A stretch of DNA of 64,000 bases from Pseudalkalibacillus sp. SCS-8 (GCF_040126055.1 NZ_CP143541.1:3559698-3623697), one strand, 5' to 3'. Shown: positions 1-8,738, counted from the first letter of the stretch. Notes: generated by a model from the sequence alone, not told the origin. A program made the numbers and translations.

Positions 1-423
1 GCTCTCGTGGAACAATGCGAATAGAAGCATTTCTCCAACTGTATGGAACTCAAATGGGCCACCCTTGAATGGTTCAGGCAACTTTTCGTCTAGACGTCCA
101 TCAAACGTTGCTCTTACTCGCCCCATCTGTTCGGATAATTGAGCTTTCAACACGTCGACTTTCGGTGGTTCAGTCGTCCAATCCTTTGGACTTGTACCTC
201 TGCTGAACATTTCAGCATAACCTTCTGGAAGATTCATTTTCTCTCCAGCTTGGTGGAAAACCAGATACTCGACAGAGACAAGAATGTGTCCAAGCTGCCA
301 ACGAAGATTGTTCGGAAATCCTTCCGGAATGATATCTGCGTTCTCTTCTGTAATGTGTTCAGCACCCATCATCAAAAACTTTCGTCCCATTTCAAACTGA
401 TTAAAAATTAAATTCTGTTCCAT
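1..423 (-). CDS. DinB family protein (partial, C-terminus off the window)
   Basis: The first 141 codons of a minus-strand gene that runs off the left edge. The N-terminus (MEQNLIFNQFEMGRKF) and the segment NNLRWQLGHILVSVEY match the DinB/YfiT four-helix fold, in which the His of the W-x-L-x-H motif is a usual metal ligand. Family members are metal-binding proteins of varied or unknown activity, including thiol transferases. It lies 37 nt downstream of the SRPBCC gene and is probably the third gene of an arsR-SRPBCC-dinB operon. The ATG at 421-423 follows a purine-rich AAAGG stretch. Activity cannot be assigned from this fragment. Confidence 0.8.
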   Translation of the reverse strand, partial: MEQNLIFNQFEMGRKFLMMGAEHITEENADIIPEGFPNNLRWQLGHILVSVEYLVFHQAGEKMNLPEGYAEMFSRGTSPKDWTTEPPKVDVLKAQLSEQMGRVRATFDGRLDEKLPEPFKGGPFEFHTVGEMLLFALFHES

Positions 424-460
424 TTTTTCATCAACCTTTCCCCATTAAAATTTTTTATGA

Positions 461-913
461 TTAAGCTAGATATGCTTTCAGACTGCCTTCAAGTGAGCTG
501 CTCCAGCCTTGATTGTGTCCTTCTGCAGCTTCTTCGCTTGGAAGTTGTTCATGTGTGACTTTCACTTCAGTTGAACCATCTTGATCGACATATTGGATGG
601 TAACCTTCGTTTCAGGAAATTGACTTTCTGGGTCATCCCATTTCCATGTGAAAACAAGCTTTTCATTTGGCACGATTTCCACATAACGTCCTACGAGAAC
701 CTTGGACTCTCCTTCAGGAGGCGTCATAATGAATTTATACTCTCCATCAACTTTTACATTCATCTTTTCAACCGTGGTTGTATATCCTTCCGGCCCCCAC
801 CATTTCGCAAGTTCCTCTGAGTTCGTCCATGCCTTATACATGCGGTCGACCTTTACTGGATAGACCTTGCTTACTTCCAGTTTGTAATTCTGTTCCGTTT
901 GCATTGTAATCAT
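461..913 (-). CDS. SRPBCC / AHSA1-like domain protein
   Basis: 150 aa single-domain protein of the START/Bet v1-like (SRPBCC, AHSA1 subgroup) superfamily. The diagnostic stretch is VYPVKVDRMYKAWTNSEELA followed by KWWGPEGY near residues 17-44, with the late W-x-x-x-L-E-G-S-L-K helix near the C-terminus. Such proteins bind hydrophobic ligands; the ligand here is unknown. The start is supported by AGGAGG seven bases upstream, and this ribosome binding site lies in the end of the preceding ArsR gene. Pairing of an ArsR regulator with an AHSA1-type protein is a common bacterial arrangement, so it is probably the main target of that regulator. Confidence 0.85.
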   Translation of the reverse strand: MITMQTEQNYKLEVSKVYPVKVDRMYKAWTNSEELAKWWGPEGYTTTVEKMNVKVDGEYKFIMTPPEGESKVLVGRYVEIVPNEKLVFTWKWDDPESQFPETKVTIQYVDQDGSTEVKVTHEQLPSEEAAEGHNQGWSSSLEGSLKAYLA

Positions 914-925
914 GCATGTTCCTCC

Positions 926-1267
926 TTATTCATCTTCATCATCTAAACCTTCAAAATATGTTTCCAACCTTGACAATTGACTTTCCCAATACGTTTTCCA
1001 GTGGTTCATCCACTGAATGGCGCCATCCAGCGCTTCTGGTTTCAGGCTGTAGTACTTATAACGTCCCTCCTTTTTAAACGTTACTACACCGGCATTCTCA
1101 AGAATTTTCAGGTGTTTCGTAAAAGCCGGTAAGGACATGTCAAAAGGCTCTGCAAGGCTTTTGACTGTTTTTTCGCCTTTGGACAGCTCCTCTACAATCT
1201 TCCGCCTAGTTGGATCCGACAGTACGGAAAATACTTGATCAAGGTTATCCTTATAATAGTTAACCAT
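926..1267 (-). CDS. ArsR-family winged-helix repressor
   Basis: 113 aa when started at the ATG at 1265-1267 (MVNYYKDNLDQVFSVLSDPT). An upstream in-frame ATG at 1303 would add 12 residues, but homologues I know begin MVNY/MVE just before the first helix. The core is an HTH_5 domain (DPTRRKIVEELSKGEKTVKS, then SLPAFTKHLKILENAGVV as recognition helix, then KEGRYKYYSL as wing). No CxC metal site is visible, so it is probably not metal-sensing. The chosen start codon sits at the centre of a perfect 24-bp palindrome, implying tight autoregulation. It leads the operon with the SRPBCC and DinB genes. Confidence 0.88.
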   Translation of the reverse strand: MVNYYKDNLDQVFSVLSDPTRRKIVEELSKGEKTVKSLAEPFDMSLPAFTKHLKILENAGVVTFKKEGRYKYYSLKPEALDGAIQWMNHWKTYWESQLSRLETYFEGLDDEDE

Positions 1268-1279
1268 ATGGTTAACTAT
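1256..1279. promoter_or_regulatory. Perfect 24-bp palindrome over the arsR start codon (probable operator)
   Basis: Half-site ATAGTTAACCAT followed immediately by its exact reverse complement. The ATG start of the ArsR gene is formed by the centre of the palindrome. No convincing Shine-Dalgarno sequence precedes that ATG. A winged-helix dimer bound here would block initiation of transcription for the whole operon. Operator function is inferred from symmetry and position. Confidence 0.7.
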
Positions 1280-1330
1280 AAAATATTTTTTACAGGCCGT
1301 CAAGGTGATAGGTAGATCTTTTAGGATAAA

Positions 1331-1362
1331 TAAAAAAGGCTGCTATCATGCAGCCTTTTTAA
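1331..1362 (-). terminator. Intrinsic terminator of chrA
   Basis: Inverted repeat AAAAGGCTGC / GCAGCCTTTT around a six-base loop, directly after the chrA stop codon. A/T tracts on both flanks could let it work in both directions. Confidence 0.85.
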
Positions 1363-1364
1363 AA

Positions 1365-2552
1365 CTAATTTATGAGAGTTAATACATATCCACCTAATGC
1401 TCCGATTAATACAACGAGCCACGGTGCGTATTTCCAGAAAAATAATAAGCCGAATAGTACGAGTGCCAGTATGAAATCCTGTGTCGTTTTGATTGAGCTC
1501 GTCCAAACTGGATCATAAAGTGCAGCCAGCAATAATCCGACGACAGCTGCATTAATTCCAGTTAATGCCGCTTGAAAACGCGGTCTTTTTCGAACTTCAT
1601 TAAAGAACGGTAACGAACCGATGATTAAAAGAAATGATGGTAAAAAGATGCCAATCGTAGCAATAACAGCACCGCCAATTCCATTGATCATCGCACCGAG
1701 ATAACTTGCGAACGTAAAGAGCGGCCCCGGTACAGCCTGTGCCATTCCATAACCAGCTAAGAACTCGTCTGTATTCACCCATCCAATAGGTACCACTTCA
1801 CGTTCTAATAAAGGTAAGACGACATGACCACCACCGAATACAAGAGACCCAACACGGAAAAACGTATCGAACACATCAAAAGCGCCATTTTGAATGATCG
1901 GTCTCAAGAGCGGAAGCCCGATAAGCAGGGTGAAAAATAATCCCCAGGCAATAATCCCCGTCCTTTTGCTAATTGATACATCCATTTCCTGAATTTCCGG
2001 TACATCTTGTTTTCGGTATAGAGCCAAACCAGCCATGCTTGCTGCAAGGATGATTAAGATCTGCCCTAGAGCTGATGGCCATGCAAGTGTCATCACTGCT
2101 GCAACAATCGCAATTGTTATCCTCGGTTTATCTGGTGTGAGCTTCTGGCCCATTCCGATGACAGCTTGGGCAACAACAGCTACAGCGACAATTTTCAGCC
2201 CGTGAATCCACCCAGCCTCTCCTAGTGCTGTACTTTGATAAAAGAAGGCGAATAGGACAAGTGCAAGGATGGATGGTAAGGTGAATCCAATCCATGAAAT
2301 GAGACCGCCGAGCAGTCCGCCTCGGAGCATTCCGATAGCAATCCCGACTTGACTGCTCGCGGGACCAGGGAGGAATTGACAGAGGGCGATAATGTCTGCA
2401 TACGTTTTGTCATCCAGCCACTTCCGTTTATCAATATATTCATTCTTAAAATAACCAAGGTGGGCGACTGGTCCTCCAAAGGAAGTGAAGCCCAACTTTG
2501 TAGAAGCACTGAAAATTTCTAGCCATCTTTTTCGCTTTATACTTTTTGCCAT
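1365..2552 (-). CDS. chrA: Chromate transporter (ChrA, long two-domain form)
   Basis: 395 aa, the length of fused CHR proteins. The N-terminal half has GFTSFGGPVAHLGYFKNEYI and the QFLPGPASSQ motif. The second half repeats the pattern with FRVGSLVFGGGHVVLPLLE and AQAVPGPLFTFASYLG. About ten hydrophobic segments follow this duplicated architecture. The family exports chromate by a proton- or sulfate-linked mechanism and sits in the cytoplasmic membrane. The gene is flanked by terminators and appears monocistronic. In Bacillaceae many ChrA paralogues occur outside resistance islands, so a role in chromate resistance is likely but not proven. Confidence 0.9.
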   Translation of the reverse strand: MAKSIKRKRWLEIFSASTKLGFTSFGGPVAHLGYFKNEYIDKRKWLDDKTYADIIALCQFLPGPASSQVGIAIGMLRGGLLGGLISWIGFTLPSILALVLFAFFYQSTALGEAGWIHGLKIVAVAVVAQAVIGMGQKLTPDKPRITIAIVAAVMTLAWPSALGQILIILAASMAGLALYRKQDVPEIQEMDVSISKRTGIIAWGLFFTLLIGLPLLRPIIQNGAFDVFDTFFRVGSLVFGGGHVVLPLLEREVVPIGWVNTDEFLAGYGMAQAVPGPLFTFASYLGAMINGIGGAVIATIGIFLPSFLLIIGSLPFFNEVRKRPRFQAALTGINAAVVGLLLAALYDPVWTSSIKTTQDFILALVLFGLLFFWKYAPWLVVLIGALGGYVLTLIN

Positions 2553-2596
2553 GAATTTACCTCATCTATGATGTTTTTTATAACCTAAATGTAATA

Positions 2597-2623
2597 GAAA
2601 AACCCCCTTGTATACAAGAGGGC
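2597..2623 (-). terminator. Intrinsic terminator after the ParR-like gene
   Basis: On the minus strand CCCTCTTG-TATA-CAAGGGGG is followed by TTTTT, eight bases past the stop codon. Confidence 0.85.
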
Positions 2624-2630
2624 AAAAGGG

Positions 2631-3197
2631 TTATCTGTTCATACGGGAGAAGAAATCCCCAAGTGGGTCATCCTCTTCCTCAGGTTCCTCTTCTTCTGCA
2701 TGCGTATGAATGTCATTTTTCAGTGTATCTAAGCTAATGTCATCCAAGTCCGCTTCGCTTGTCCAATTCCGCTCCTCTTCCACAGGTTCTTCTGTTGAAA
2801 GGTGTGGCATCGATGCAGCTTCTTCTTGGAGATAAAGGGCTTGGTCGATATCAACGGCGTTACTGTTCAGGGAAGCTAATAACGTTGTAGCCCGCATCGG
2901 GTCGTTCAGCAGCTGATAAACGATCGTTCCGATTAGAGCCTCAGAATGTTCATGCTTCATCCAATTCCGCTGTTCTTTTGACAACTGCTTTGGTAAGGGA
3001 ATTGTTATGGTTTCTCGATCTTTTGCAAGGGAATCATTCACGCCTTGCAAAACAAACTGAGCGATTTTACTGGAAAAATTCCTTCTCTCAGTCTCTTTCA
3101 ACTTTTGGAGTTGTTTTAAAAGATAATCAGGTGTATCTGATGGAACACGAAAGGTTATCGTTTGTCCACGTTCCACACCTTTTTTGGAATCTCTCAT
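2631..3197 (-). CDS. ParR-like DNA-binding adaptor of the ParM-type cassette
   Basis: 188 aa. Two successive beta-helix-helix units are visible: residues 12-54 (QTITFRVPSDTPDYLLKQL onward) and 62-100 (ETITIPLPKQLSKEQRNWM onward). Both look like ribbon-helix-helix folds, the DNA-binding fold of ParR proteins. The C-terminal third is strongly acidic and ends in a short amphipathic tail, DPLGDFFSRMNR. In plasmid ParR proteins the C-terminal tail caps the ParM filament. It begins 9 nt after the actin-like gene and shares its transcript. The assignment rests on context and fold pattern; homology to a named ParR was not tested. An alternative is an AlfB/Alp7R-type adaptor. Confidence 0.65.
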   Translation of the reverse strand: MRDSKKGVERGQTITFRVPSDTPDYLLKQLQKLKETERRNFSSKIAQFVLQGVNDSLAKDRETITIPLPKQLSKEQRNWMKHEHSEALIGTIVYQLLNDPMRATTLLASLNSNAVDIDQALYLQEEAASMPHLSTEEPVEEERNWTSEADLDDISLDTLKNDIHTHAEEEEPEEEDDPLGDFFSRMNR

Positions 3198-3206
3198 ACA
3201 ATCACC

Positions 3207-4397
3207 CTACTTAGCAGCGGTAGTCTCTTTCTCTTTCTTCTCAGACTTCGTTTCTTTTTCCATTTTACGGATATAATCGGAAATCAGCTTGTAATACGCA
3301 TTCGCCATCATCCAAATACTTTCATTCTCATCTTCGAAGAATTCGATGTTGAACCCGTCTAAATTGTTGTTCAATGTTTTCAAATAATCCTTCAGGACAG
3401 CAGATCCGCCCCCGACGAAGTAGCAAATTTCAGATTGGGAGTTTCGTTGCCATACATTTCTGAGATAGCGATATTGTTTCTTCGCTAGCTCTAATAGAAT
3501 TCGGTCTGTAATATCATGCACATTCGTACGGCTTCCTTTTACCATGATGTGATGACGATTATTCTTCCTAGTAATGATATCGACAACATCGCGACGGCTA
3601 TCCAGTTCGACGCCATGCTTTGTAAGGATTTCGTCACGGATTTGTTCCAACGATTCAGCAACACCTAAGTTGAAGCCTTGTGCTTTATCATCGTCCACAT
3701 TACGGTTACGGATTACTGCGATATCCGTAGATAAACCACCAATATCCTGGATGAGGATTTGTTTGTCGATCAATTCTTTATTGATGATATTGAGATCGTT
3801 ATCCATAACCAGGTTCACATAAGCTGCGAAGCCTTCCGGATATACCTTCACTTCATCGAATTTAATGTTCACTTTCTTACCTTGGAATTGTGGTGTTACC
3901 AAGAACTCCACTTGATGGACGGATCCTAACAATTGTGAGCGGTAACCAACGTCCTTACCTTCTTTCACTTCTCTTAGTGGCAAGCCTGTCCCAAGTGTGT
4001 AGTTTGCCTCAACGACATTGTTAGCCGTTTTAAAGGATGTTGCTCCTTTATTGTAGCCAACTGCATCCAATGCAATCGCCGCAAACAACATGACGAGAGT
4101 TTGATCTTCTTCTGACTTATTGCTTCCTGGGTCCAACTCAGTGGAATTCGTCGTTTTCGTTGCTAGATTACCAACACGATAGATAACATTGTTTTCTTTT
4201 AGTGCTGGGGAGTGTACTCGAATATGTAGATTATCTAGTGGGTCTTTTTCATCTAATTCTTCAATACCGATAACAGGGCGGTCTTCCATATCACGTGCAA
4301 TGACATTTGGAATATACAACTCATTTTCTAGTTTTCCGAAGTTTGCTTTAACAGCATCGTTCCCGACGTCCACTGCAGCAATTCTTGATTTTGTCAT
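3207..4397 (-). CDS. Actin-like ATPase, ParM/StbA type
   Basis: 396 aa with the actin-fold nucleotide motifs in order: phosphate-1 AAVDVGNDAVKANFG (residues 7-21), phosphate-2 QDIGGLSTDIAV (217-228) and the adenosine loop CYFVGGGSAVL (325-335). The length and the absence of HSP70 or FtsA insertions fit bacterial ParM/Alp filaments. It has a basic, lysine-rich C-terminal tail. ParM polymers push apart DNA bound through ParR at parC. RBS GAGAGGGG precedes the ATG. The ParR-like partner follows and a repeat array precedes, giving a complete parC-parM-parR order. It is clearly distinct from MreB and FtsA. Such cassettes are mostly known from plasmids and phages, so a chromosomal copy is notable. 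Confidence 0.85.
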   Translation of the reverse strand: MTKSRIAAVDVGNDAVKANFGKLENELYIPNVIARDMEDRPVIGIEELDEKDPLDNLHIRVHSPALKENNVIYRVGNLATKTTNSTELDPGSNKSEEDQTLVMLFAAIALDAVGYNKGATSFKTANNVVEANYTLGTGLPLREVKEGKDVGYRSQLLGSVHQVEFLVTPQFQGKKVNIKFDEVKVYPEGFAAYVNLVMDNDLNIINKELIDKQILIQDIGGLSTDIAVIRNRNVDDDKAQGFNLGVAESLEQIRDEILTKHGVELDSRRDVVDIITRKNNRHHIMVKGSRTNVHDITDRILLELAKKQYRYLRNVWQRNSQSEICYFVGGGSAVLKDYLKTLNNNLDGFNIEFFEDENESIWMMANAYYKLISDYIRKMEKETKSEKKEKETTAAK

Positions 4398-4489
4398 AAT
4401 TCATTACCCCTCTCAGAGAATGTGTGTTACTAGATTAAAGGTATTAGAGAATGGATGAATAGTCAATGCGCCTTTCGATGTGTTCTTTT

Positions 4490-4616
4490 TCGTTTACATG
4501 TGTACAAATTGTAAACAGTTGATGCAACAGCATGTGTACGTATTTGTTTACATGTACACATCATTGAAAACATTTTGTTTACTTATTGTGTACATGTATA
4601 TATTTTTGTTTACATC
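4490..4616. repeat. parC-like repeat array upstream of the actin-like gene
   Basis: Four direct copies of TTGTTTACAT-type sequence begin at about 4490, 4544, 4575 and 4606. The last three are spaced exactly 31 bp apart (three helical turns). An inverted copy TGTAAAC lies at 4510-4516. Copies of GTGTAC at 4500, 4534 and 4588 give an additional 54-bp quasi-tandem period. The array lies 95-220 bp upstream of the parM-like ATG, where parC of ParMRC systems sits, and may also act as operator. Centromere function is inferred. Confidence 0.6.
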
Positions 4617-4968
4617 CTAATTATTGGGAATGTGCGCCTCTCCCCTACCCTGTTTTTAACATGTTCCACCCGTGTGTTTTTGTAAATGTTTGGTGGGTCC
4701 AGAGATTAATAAAACGTAGAATTACGAAAATCTGACAAGAGTAAGGTGAAGGAGTGAAGAGAAGGATTACGAAGAGAGAAAGGTTAGGCTGAGAACAAAA
4801 AGGGAGAGGGTTTATAAAATAAGCATCACAGGAGTAAAATACATTTGTTTTGGAGAAAGAAGGGTTTGGAAGAAGGAGTAGAAAATAAATGGAGGGCTAT
4901 TCTCGTAAGAGCGATTTCTCTAGGGGTGAGCAGGAGCAGGTAAATGCATGAGATCCAATTGCACTCAA
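4617..4968. other. Gene-free spacer between the aceA terminator and the parC-like array
   Basis: I see no open frame with a ribosome binding site here. The stretch is purine-rich on the plus strand between about 4690 and 4900 and contains no clear hairpin or repeat. Confidence 0.5.
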
Positions 4969-5050
4969 TAAAAAGACCGTAGGAATCGCTCCCACTTAAC
5001 AGCATTTAACGAAGATTACTGTCGAAAGGGGAAGAAGATTCCTACAGGTC
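4969..5050 (-). terminator. Long hairpin terminator of aceBA
   Basis: On the minus strand arm GACCTGTAGGAATC pairs with GATTCCTACGGTC about 45 bases later and is followed by TTTTTATT. CTTCCCC and GGGAG can extend the inner stem. It begins a few bases past the aceA stop codon. Confidence 0.7.
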
Positions 5051-5062
5051 GTTTACACAAGG

Positions 5063-6346
5063 TTACTTTGCAGATTGGAATTGCTCGGCTTCTGTCGAAC
5101 CATTCAACGCAGTGGTAGAGGAGGTTCCACCTGAAATGACCTTCGCCACTTCATCAAAGTATCCTGTTCCTACTTCACGCTGATGGCGTGTAGCTGAATA
5201 TCCGTATTGTTCACTCGCAAACTCTGCTTGCTGAAGCTCAGAGTATGCTGCCATTCCTCGGTCTTTATATTGCCTTGCAAGCTCGAACATGCTGTGATTT
5301 AACGCATGGAAGCCAGCTAGGGTAACGAATTGGAACTTATAGCCCATTTTTCCGAGTTCCTTTTGGAATTTAGCGATCGTCACATCATCGAGCTTCGCTT
5401 TCCAGTTGAACGATGGTGAGCAATTGTAAGCTAATAGTTTGCCAGGGTATTTCTCATGGATCGCATCCGCAAATTGCTTCGCTTCTTCTAAGTTCGGTTC
5501 AGATGTTTCACACCATACAAGGTCTGCATAAGGCGCATACGCAAGACCTCTAGCAATCGCTTGATCGATGCCTGCTTTTGTTCGGAAGAAGCCTTCTGCA
5601 GTCCGTTCACCAGTGATAAAGCTCGCATCCTCAGGATCGATGTCACTCGTAATAAGGTCGGCTGCATTCGCATCCGTTCGAGCGACGATGATTGTCGGTA
5701 CGCCCATCACATCCGCTGCAAACCTTGCTGAAATCAAGTTCCGTACTGCCGTTTGGGTTGGAAGTAAGACCTTCCCTCCAAGGTGACCGCATTTCTTCTC
5801 AGAAGAAAGTTGATCCTCGAAATGCACACCTGCTGCACCAGCTTCAATCATGCCCTTCATCAGTTCAAAAACATTCAACTGTCCGCCAAATCCAGCTTCT
5901 GCATCAGCAACAATCGGCGCAAACCAATCGATGTCGCCTTTCCCCTCCATACACTGGATTTGATCGGCACGCTGTAAGGTCTGGTTAATCCGCTTAACGA
6001 CTTGCGGCACACTGTTTGCAGGATATAAGCTTTGGTCAGGGTACATTTGACCGGACATATTCGCATCTGCAGCAACCTGCCAGCCACTTAAGTAAATCGC
6101 CTTCAGCCCTGCCTTCACTTGCTGCATCGCCTGGTTACCCGTCAACGCTCCAAGTGCGTTTACGTAATCCTCTTTATGCAAGAGATCCCATAGTTTTTCT
6201 GCTCCTCGGCGGGCTAATGTATACTCAATGTCAATCGATCCTCTTAATCGGATAACATCTTCAGGTGTATAAGGTCTCGTTACACCCTTCCATCTCTCAT
6301 TTTGGTCCCAGTCCTTCTGAATTTTCATTGCTTTACCTTGTGTCAT
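5063..6346 (-). CDS. aceA: Isocitrate lyase
   Basis: 427 aa, the usual length. It cleaves isocitrate to succinate and glyoxylate, the first step of the glyoxylate shunt that lets cells grow on acetate or fatty acids. The catalytic loop motif [11 protein letters not shown] is at residues 184-194, with active-site Cys186. Substrate and Mg-binding segments include the [10 protein letters not shown] region, ADAEAGFGG and [10 protein letters not shown]. The ATG follows GGGAGG with good spacing. It lies 23 nt downstream of aceB and shares its transcript; the pair completes the bypass. A long hairpin follows. Nothing unusual is seen in the sequence. Confidence 0.97.
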   Translation of the reverse strand: MTQGKAMKIQKDWDQNERWKGVTRPYTPEDVIRLRGSIDIEYTLARRGAEKLWDLLHKEDYVNALGALTGNQAMQQVKAGLKAIYLSGWQVAADANMSGQMYPDQSLYPANSVPQVVKRINQTLQRADQIQCMEGKGDIDWFAPIVADAEAGFGGQLNVFELMKGMIEAGAAGVHFEDQLSSEKKCGHLGGKVLLPTQTAVRNLISARFAADVMGVPTIIVARTDANAADLITSDIDPEDASFITGERTAEGFFRTKAGIDQAIARGLAYAPYADLVWCETSEPNLEEAKQFADAIHEKYPGKLLAYNCSPSFNWKAKLDDVTIAKFQKELGKMGYKFQFVTLAGFHALNHSMFELARQYKDRGMAAYSELQQAEFASEQYGYSATRHQREVGTGYFDEVAKVISGGTSSTTALNGSTEAEQFQSAK

Positions 6347-6369
6347 CTTATTTTCCTCCCTAACCCTTT

Positions 6370-7959
6370 TTATAATTTTTGATATGCTGGCAGTGTTAAA
6401 AATTCTTCAAAGTCGTCCTGTACGATCAAATCTTCAAACAGGATGCGTGCTTCATCAAAGCGTCCTTTTTCATATTGTTCCTTACCGAATTCAGATTTGA
6501 TTTTCAACACTTCTTCCTCCAATAGTTCCTTGCATAGCTCCACCGTCACTTTACGTCCATCCTCTAAAATCCCTTTCGGATGCCGAATCCATTGCCAGAC
6601 TTGTGCGCGAGAGATTTCAGCTGTTGCAGCATCCTCCATAAGGTTGTTGATCGGTACAGCGCCACGTCCGCACAACCATGCAGCAATATACCGGATCCCT
6701 ACATTCAAATTCGTACGAACGCCTTGTTCTGTTATTTCTCCTTCTGGGACATGAAGCAGATCTTCTGCTGTAATCTCCACATCGTCTCTTTGTCGATGAA
6801 TTTGATTGGCTGTCGGAAGGTGCTCATCAAACACATCCATCGCAATTTGAATCATTCCTGGATGGGCAATCCATGTACCATCATGGCCATCCTTCACTTC
6901 CCTTTCTTTATCTGCACGTACTTTTTCGAACGCTGCCTCATTGGCTTTAGGATTGTTTTTGACAGGGATCTGAGCCGCCATACCCCCAATCGCCGGAGCG
7001 TTCCGTTTGTGACACGTTTGAATAGCCAATAAGGAATACGCTCTCATATTCGGTACCGTCATCGTGACGAGCGAACGGTCTGGGAGGATGACTTCCGGTC
7101 GATTCTTGAACTTTTTTATAAAGCTGAAGATGTAGTCCCATCTCCCACAGTTCAACCCTGCTGAATGGTCCTTCAGCTCATAAAGGATTTCATCCATCTC
7201 GAAGGCTGCAAGAATCGTCTCAATCAACACCGTAGCCTTGATTGTTCCTTGAGGGATACCTAGCTCATGTTGGGCAAATACGAACACATCATTCCATAGT
7301 CGCGCTTCCAGATGATTTTCGAGCTTCGGTAAATAAAAATAAGGACCGCTTCCCTTTTCAATCAACGTTTTCGCGTTATGGAAGAAATATAATCCGAAAT
7401 CGAACAAGCTGGCTGATATTGGTCGTCCATCGATATGTGCATGCCGCTCCTCCAGGTGCCAGCCTCTAGGTCTTACTTTAAGTACAGCAGGGCGATCATT
7501 CAGTTGATAGCGCTTTCCTTTTTCATTAACGAAGGAAATCGTACCTTTTATCGCATCCCGCAAATTGATTTGTCCTTCTATACAATTCTCCCACGTAGGT
7601 GAGTTTGCATCTTCAAAATCCGCCATGAATACCTTTGCACCGGAATTCAATGCATTGATGACCATTTTCCGGTCGACCGGCCCTGTAATCTCAACGCGTC
7701 GGTCCTGGAGATCTTCAGGAATAGGAGCAATCGTCCAGTCTCCTTGTCGAATATGTTCCCTTTCCGTTAAAAAATTCGGGTTTTTTCCAAGATCAATCTC
7801 ATGTTGGATTTCAGTTCTCTTTTGCAATAATTGAAGTCTTTGTTCACCGAAACGGCGCTCCAGCTTTTCGACAAACTGTAGCGCTTCAGGGGTCAATATT
7901 TTTTCGAATTCACTCGTTACGGGTGCAAGGATTTGAATTCCTTTTGCATCTGTACGCAT
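6370..7959 (-). CDS. aceB: Malate synthase A
   Basis: 529 aa, the A isoform length. It condenses glyoxylate with acetyl-CoA to malate, the second step of the glyoxylate shunt. The family signature [17 protein letters not shown] is present near residues 265-281, and the TIL-barrel core includes the RGWHLEERH segment. The C-terminal domain carries the conserved DGRKVTVEL stretch with the expected catalytic Asp. Gene order aceB-aceA with a 23-nt gap is typical of Bacillaceae. GGAAGTG precedes the ATG. No catabolite-responsive element was recognised with confidence upstream. Confidence 0.97.
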   Translation of the reverse strand: MRTDAKGIQILAPVTSEFEKILTPEALQFVEKLERRFGEQRLQLLQKRTEIQHEIDLGKNPNFLTEREHIRQGDWTIAPIPEDLQDRRVEITGPVDRKMVINALNSGAKVFMADFEDANSPTWENCIEGQINLRDAIKGTISFVNEKGKRYQLNDRPAVLKVRPRGWHLEERHAHIDGRPISASLFDFGLYFFHNAKTLIEKGSGPYFYLPKLENHLEARLWNDVFVFAQHELGIPQGTIKATVLIETILAAFEMDEILYELKDHSAGLNCGRWDYIFSFIKKFKNRPEVILPDRSLVTMTVPNMRAYSLLAIQTCHKRNAPAIGGMAAQIPVKNNPKANEAAFEKVRADKEREVKDGHDGTWIAHPGMIQIAMDVFDEHLPTANQIHRQRDDVEITAEDLLHVPEGEITEQGVRTNLNVGIRYIAAWLCGRGAVPINNLMEDAATAEISRAQVWQWIRHPKGILEDGRKVTVELCKELLEEEVLKIKSEFGKEQYEKGRFDEARILFEDLIVQDDFEEFLTLPAYQKL

Positions 7960-8013
7960 GTAACCGACACTTCCCTTCCATCTGTTCAGATCAAGCTTCC
8001 CTTATTTGTCCAT

Positions 8014-8042
8014 AGAAAAAGACGAGGTCTCTCCCTCATCCT
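8014..8042 (-). terminator. Intrinsic terminator of yhfH
   Basis: On the minus strand GATGAGGGAGAGACCTCGTC is followed by TTTTTC, immediately after the yhfH stop codon. Confidence 0.85.
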
Positions 8043-8043
8043 T

Positions 8044-8184
8044 TTACTCTTCTCTTTTCGCTAAGCATCTTTCACATTCCATGAAATAGGATTCAGCTTG
8101 CTCAACGATATGCTCCCCACACTCCGGGCACTTTTTCTTAGGCAGGTTTCTGAAAAACTTCATTGGGCTCTCCAACTTGCTCAT
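8044..8184 (-). CDS. yhfH: YhfH family zinc-ribbon-like micropeptide
   Basis: 46 aa. The N-terminus SPMKFFRNLPKKKCPECG and the spacing Cys19-x2-Cys22 ... Cys37-x2-Cys40 are the hallmark of the short Bacillaceae YhfH family, which probably binds one zinc ion. A strong ribosome binding site (AAGGAGG, eight bases before ATG) and an adjoining terminator support expression as a monocistronic mRNA. Function is unknown. The promoter region upstream overlaps a repeated CTGTACTA element that may be the operator. It should not be confused with the aceB transcript, which starts downstream of its terminator. Confidence 0.85.
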   Translation of the reverse strand: MSKLESPMKFFRNLPKKKCPECGEHIVEQAESYFMECERCLAKREE

Positions 8185-8233
8185 TGTTCATCCTCCTTTT
8201 TGTAGAACACTCAATTAATCTTTGTTTCTGTTA

Positions 8234-8380
8234 TAGTACAGTATACATAAAAACAAAACGAATGTGTACCCATTTTTTTAAAAATCTGAAAATTATACGT
8301 TTGTACGTGGTATGAACCTTGTAGTGACGGGGGTTTTTTACGAAATTCTGTACTAAAACAGACGTGTTGTAGTACAGAAT
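8234..8380. promoter_or_regulatory. CTGTACTA operator-like sites upstream of yhfH
   Basis: ATTCTGTACTA at 8345-8355 is mirrored exactly by TAGTACAGAAT at 8370-8380 with a 14-bp spacer. A third copy in the minus orientation (ATACTGTACTA) lies at 8234-8244, overlapping the likely yhfH -10 region (TATAAC). Three matching 10-11 bp half-sites in 150 bp suggest binding sites for an unidentified regulator. Confidence 0.5.
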
Positions 8381-8550
8381 GCATCTTTTGTTCTGTTTAT
8401 GAGGTTCCGCCTGGTTGAAGTAGAAGTAATTAATGAAAAAACGTGGCCAAACTAATGTTTTTTACCTGATTTGTCGCTAATTATCTTTATTTTTAAGGAA
8501 AGACACTGAAATTTTCATTTTGAGGGCTGGATAATGGCTTGAATCCGAAT

Positions 8551-8700
8551 TTATCTACGAAAAATGAGGATTTTTATACAAAAATTGAAAATTATCTACG
8601 AAAAATAAAAATTATCTACGAAAATAACGAATTATCTACAAAAACGAGAAATTATCTACAAAACTGAAAATGCAGGTCAGCAGGCTCAGGATCATCTACA
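8551..8700 (+). repeat. Array 1: 20-bp period TTATCTAC(G/A)AAAA repeats
   Basis: Copies of TTATCTAC start at 8551, 8592, 8612, 8632, 8652 and (as TCATCTAC) 8692. A degenerate copy sits near 8574. The period is exactly 20 bp where the copies are contiguous, and each core is followed by a GAAAA- or AAAA-type tract. The array lies beside the terminator of the VOC gene. Related arrays with other cores occur at 41897, 48971 and 55051. Confidence 0.8.
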
Positions 8701-8706
8701 GACCAA

Positions 8707-8738
8707 CAAAAAAAAGACTGGCCACTGCCAGTCTTTCC
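8707..8738 (-). terminator. Intrinsic terminator of the VOC gene
   Basis: AAAGACTGGC / GCCAGTCTTT around CACT, with eight T on the minus strand after it. Confidence 0.9.

Noticed and set aside
7..460. Plus-strand frame across the DinB gene
   Set aside because: It is antisense to a well-supported DinB coding region.
4490..4616. Repeats upstream of parM as plasmid replication iterons
   Set aside because: No Rep gene is adjacent, while an actin-like and an RHH-like gene are, which fits a parC-like centromere better.
8551..8700. Array 1 as a CRISPR array
   Set aside because: The repeat unit is only 8-13 bp and the spacers are 7-12 bp with no cas genes; period 20 bp is too short.
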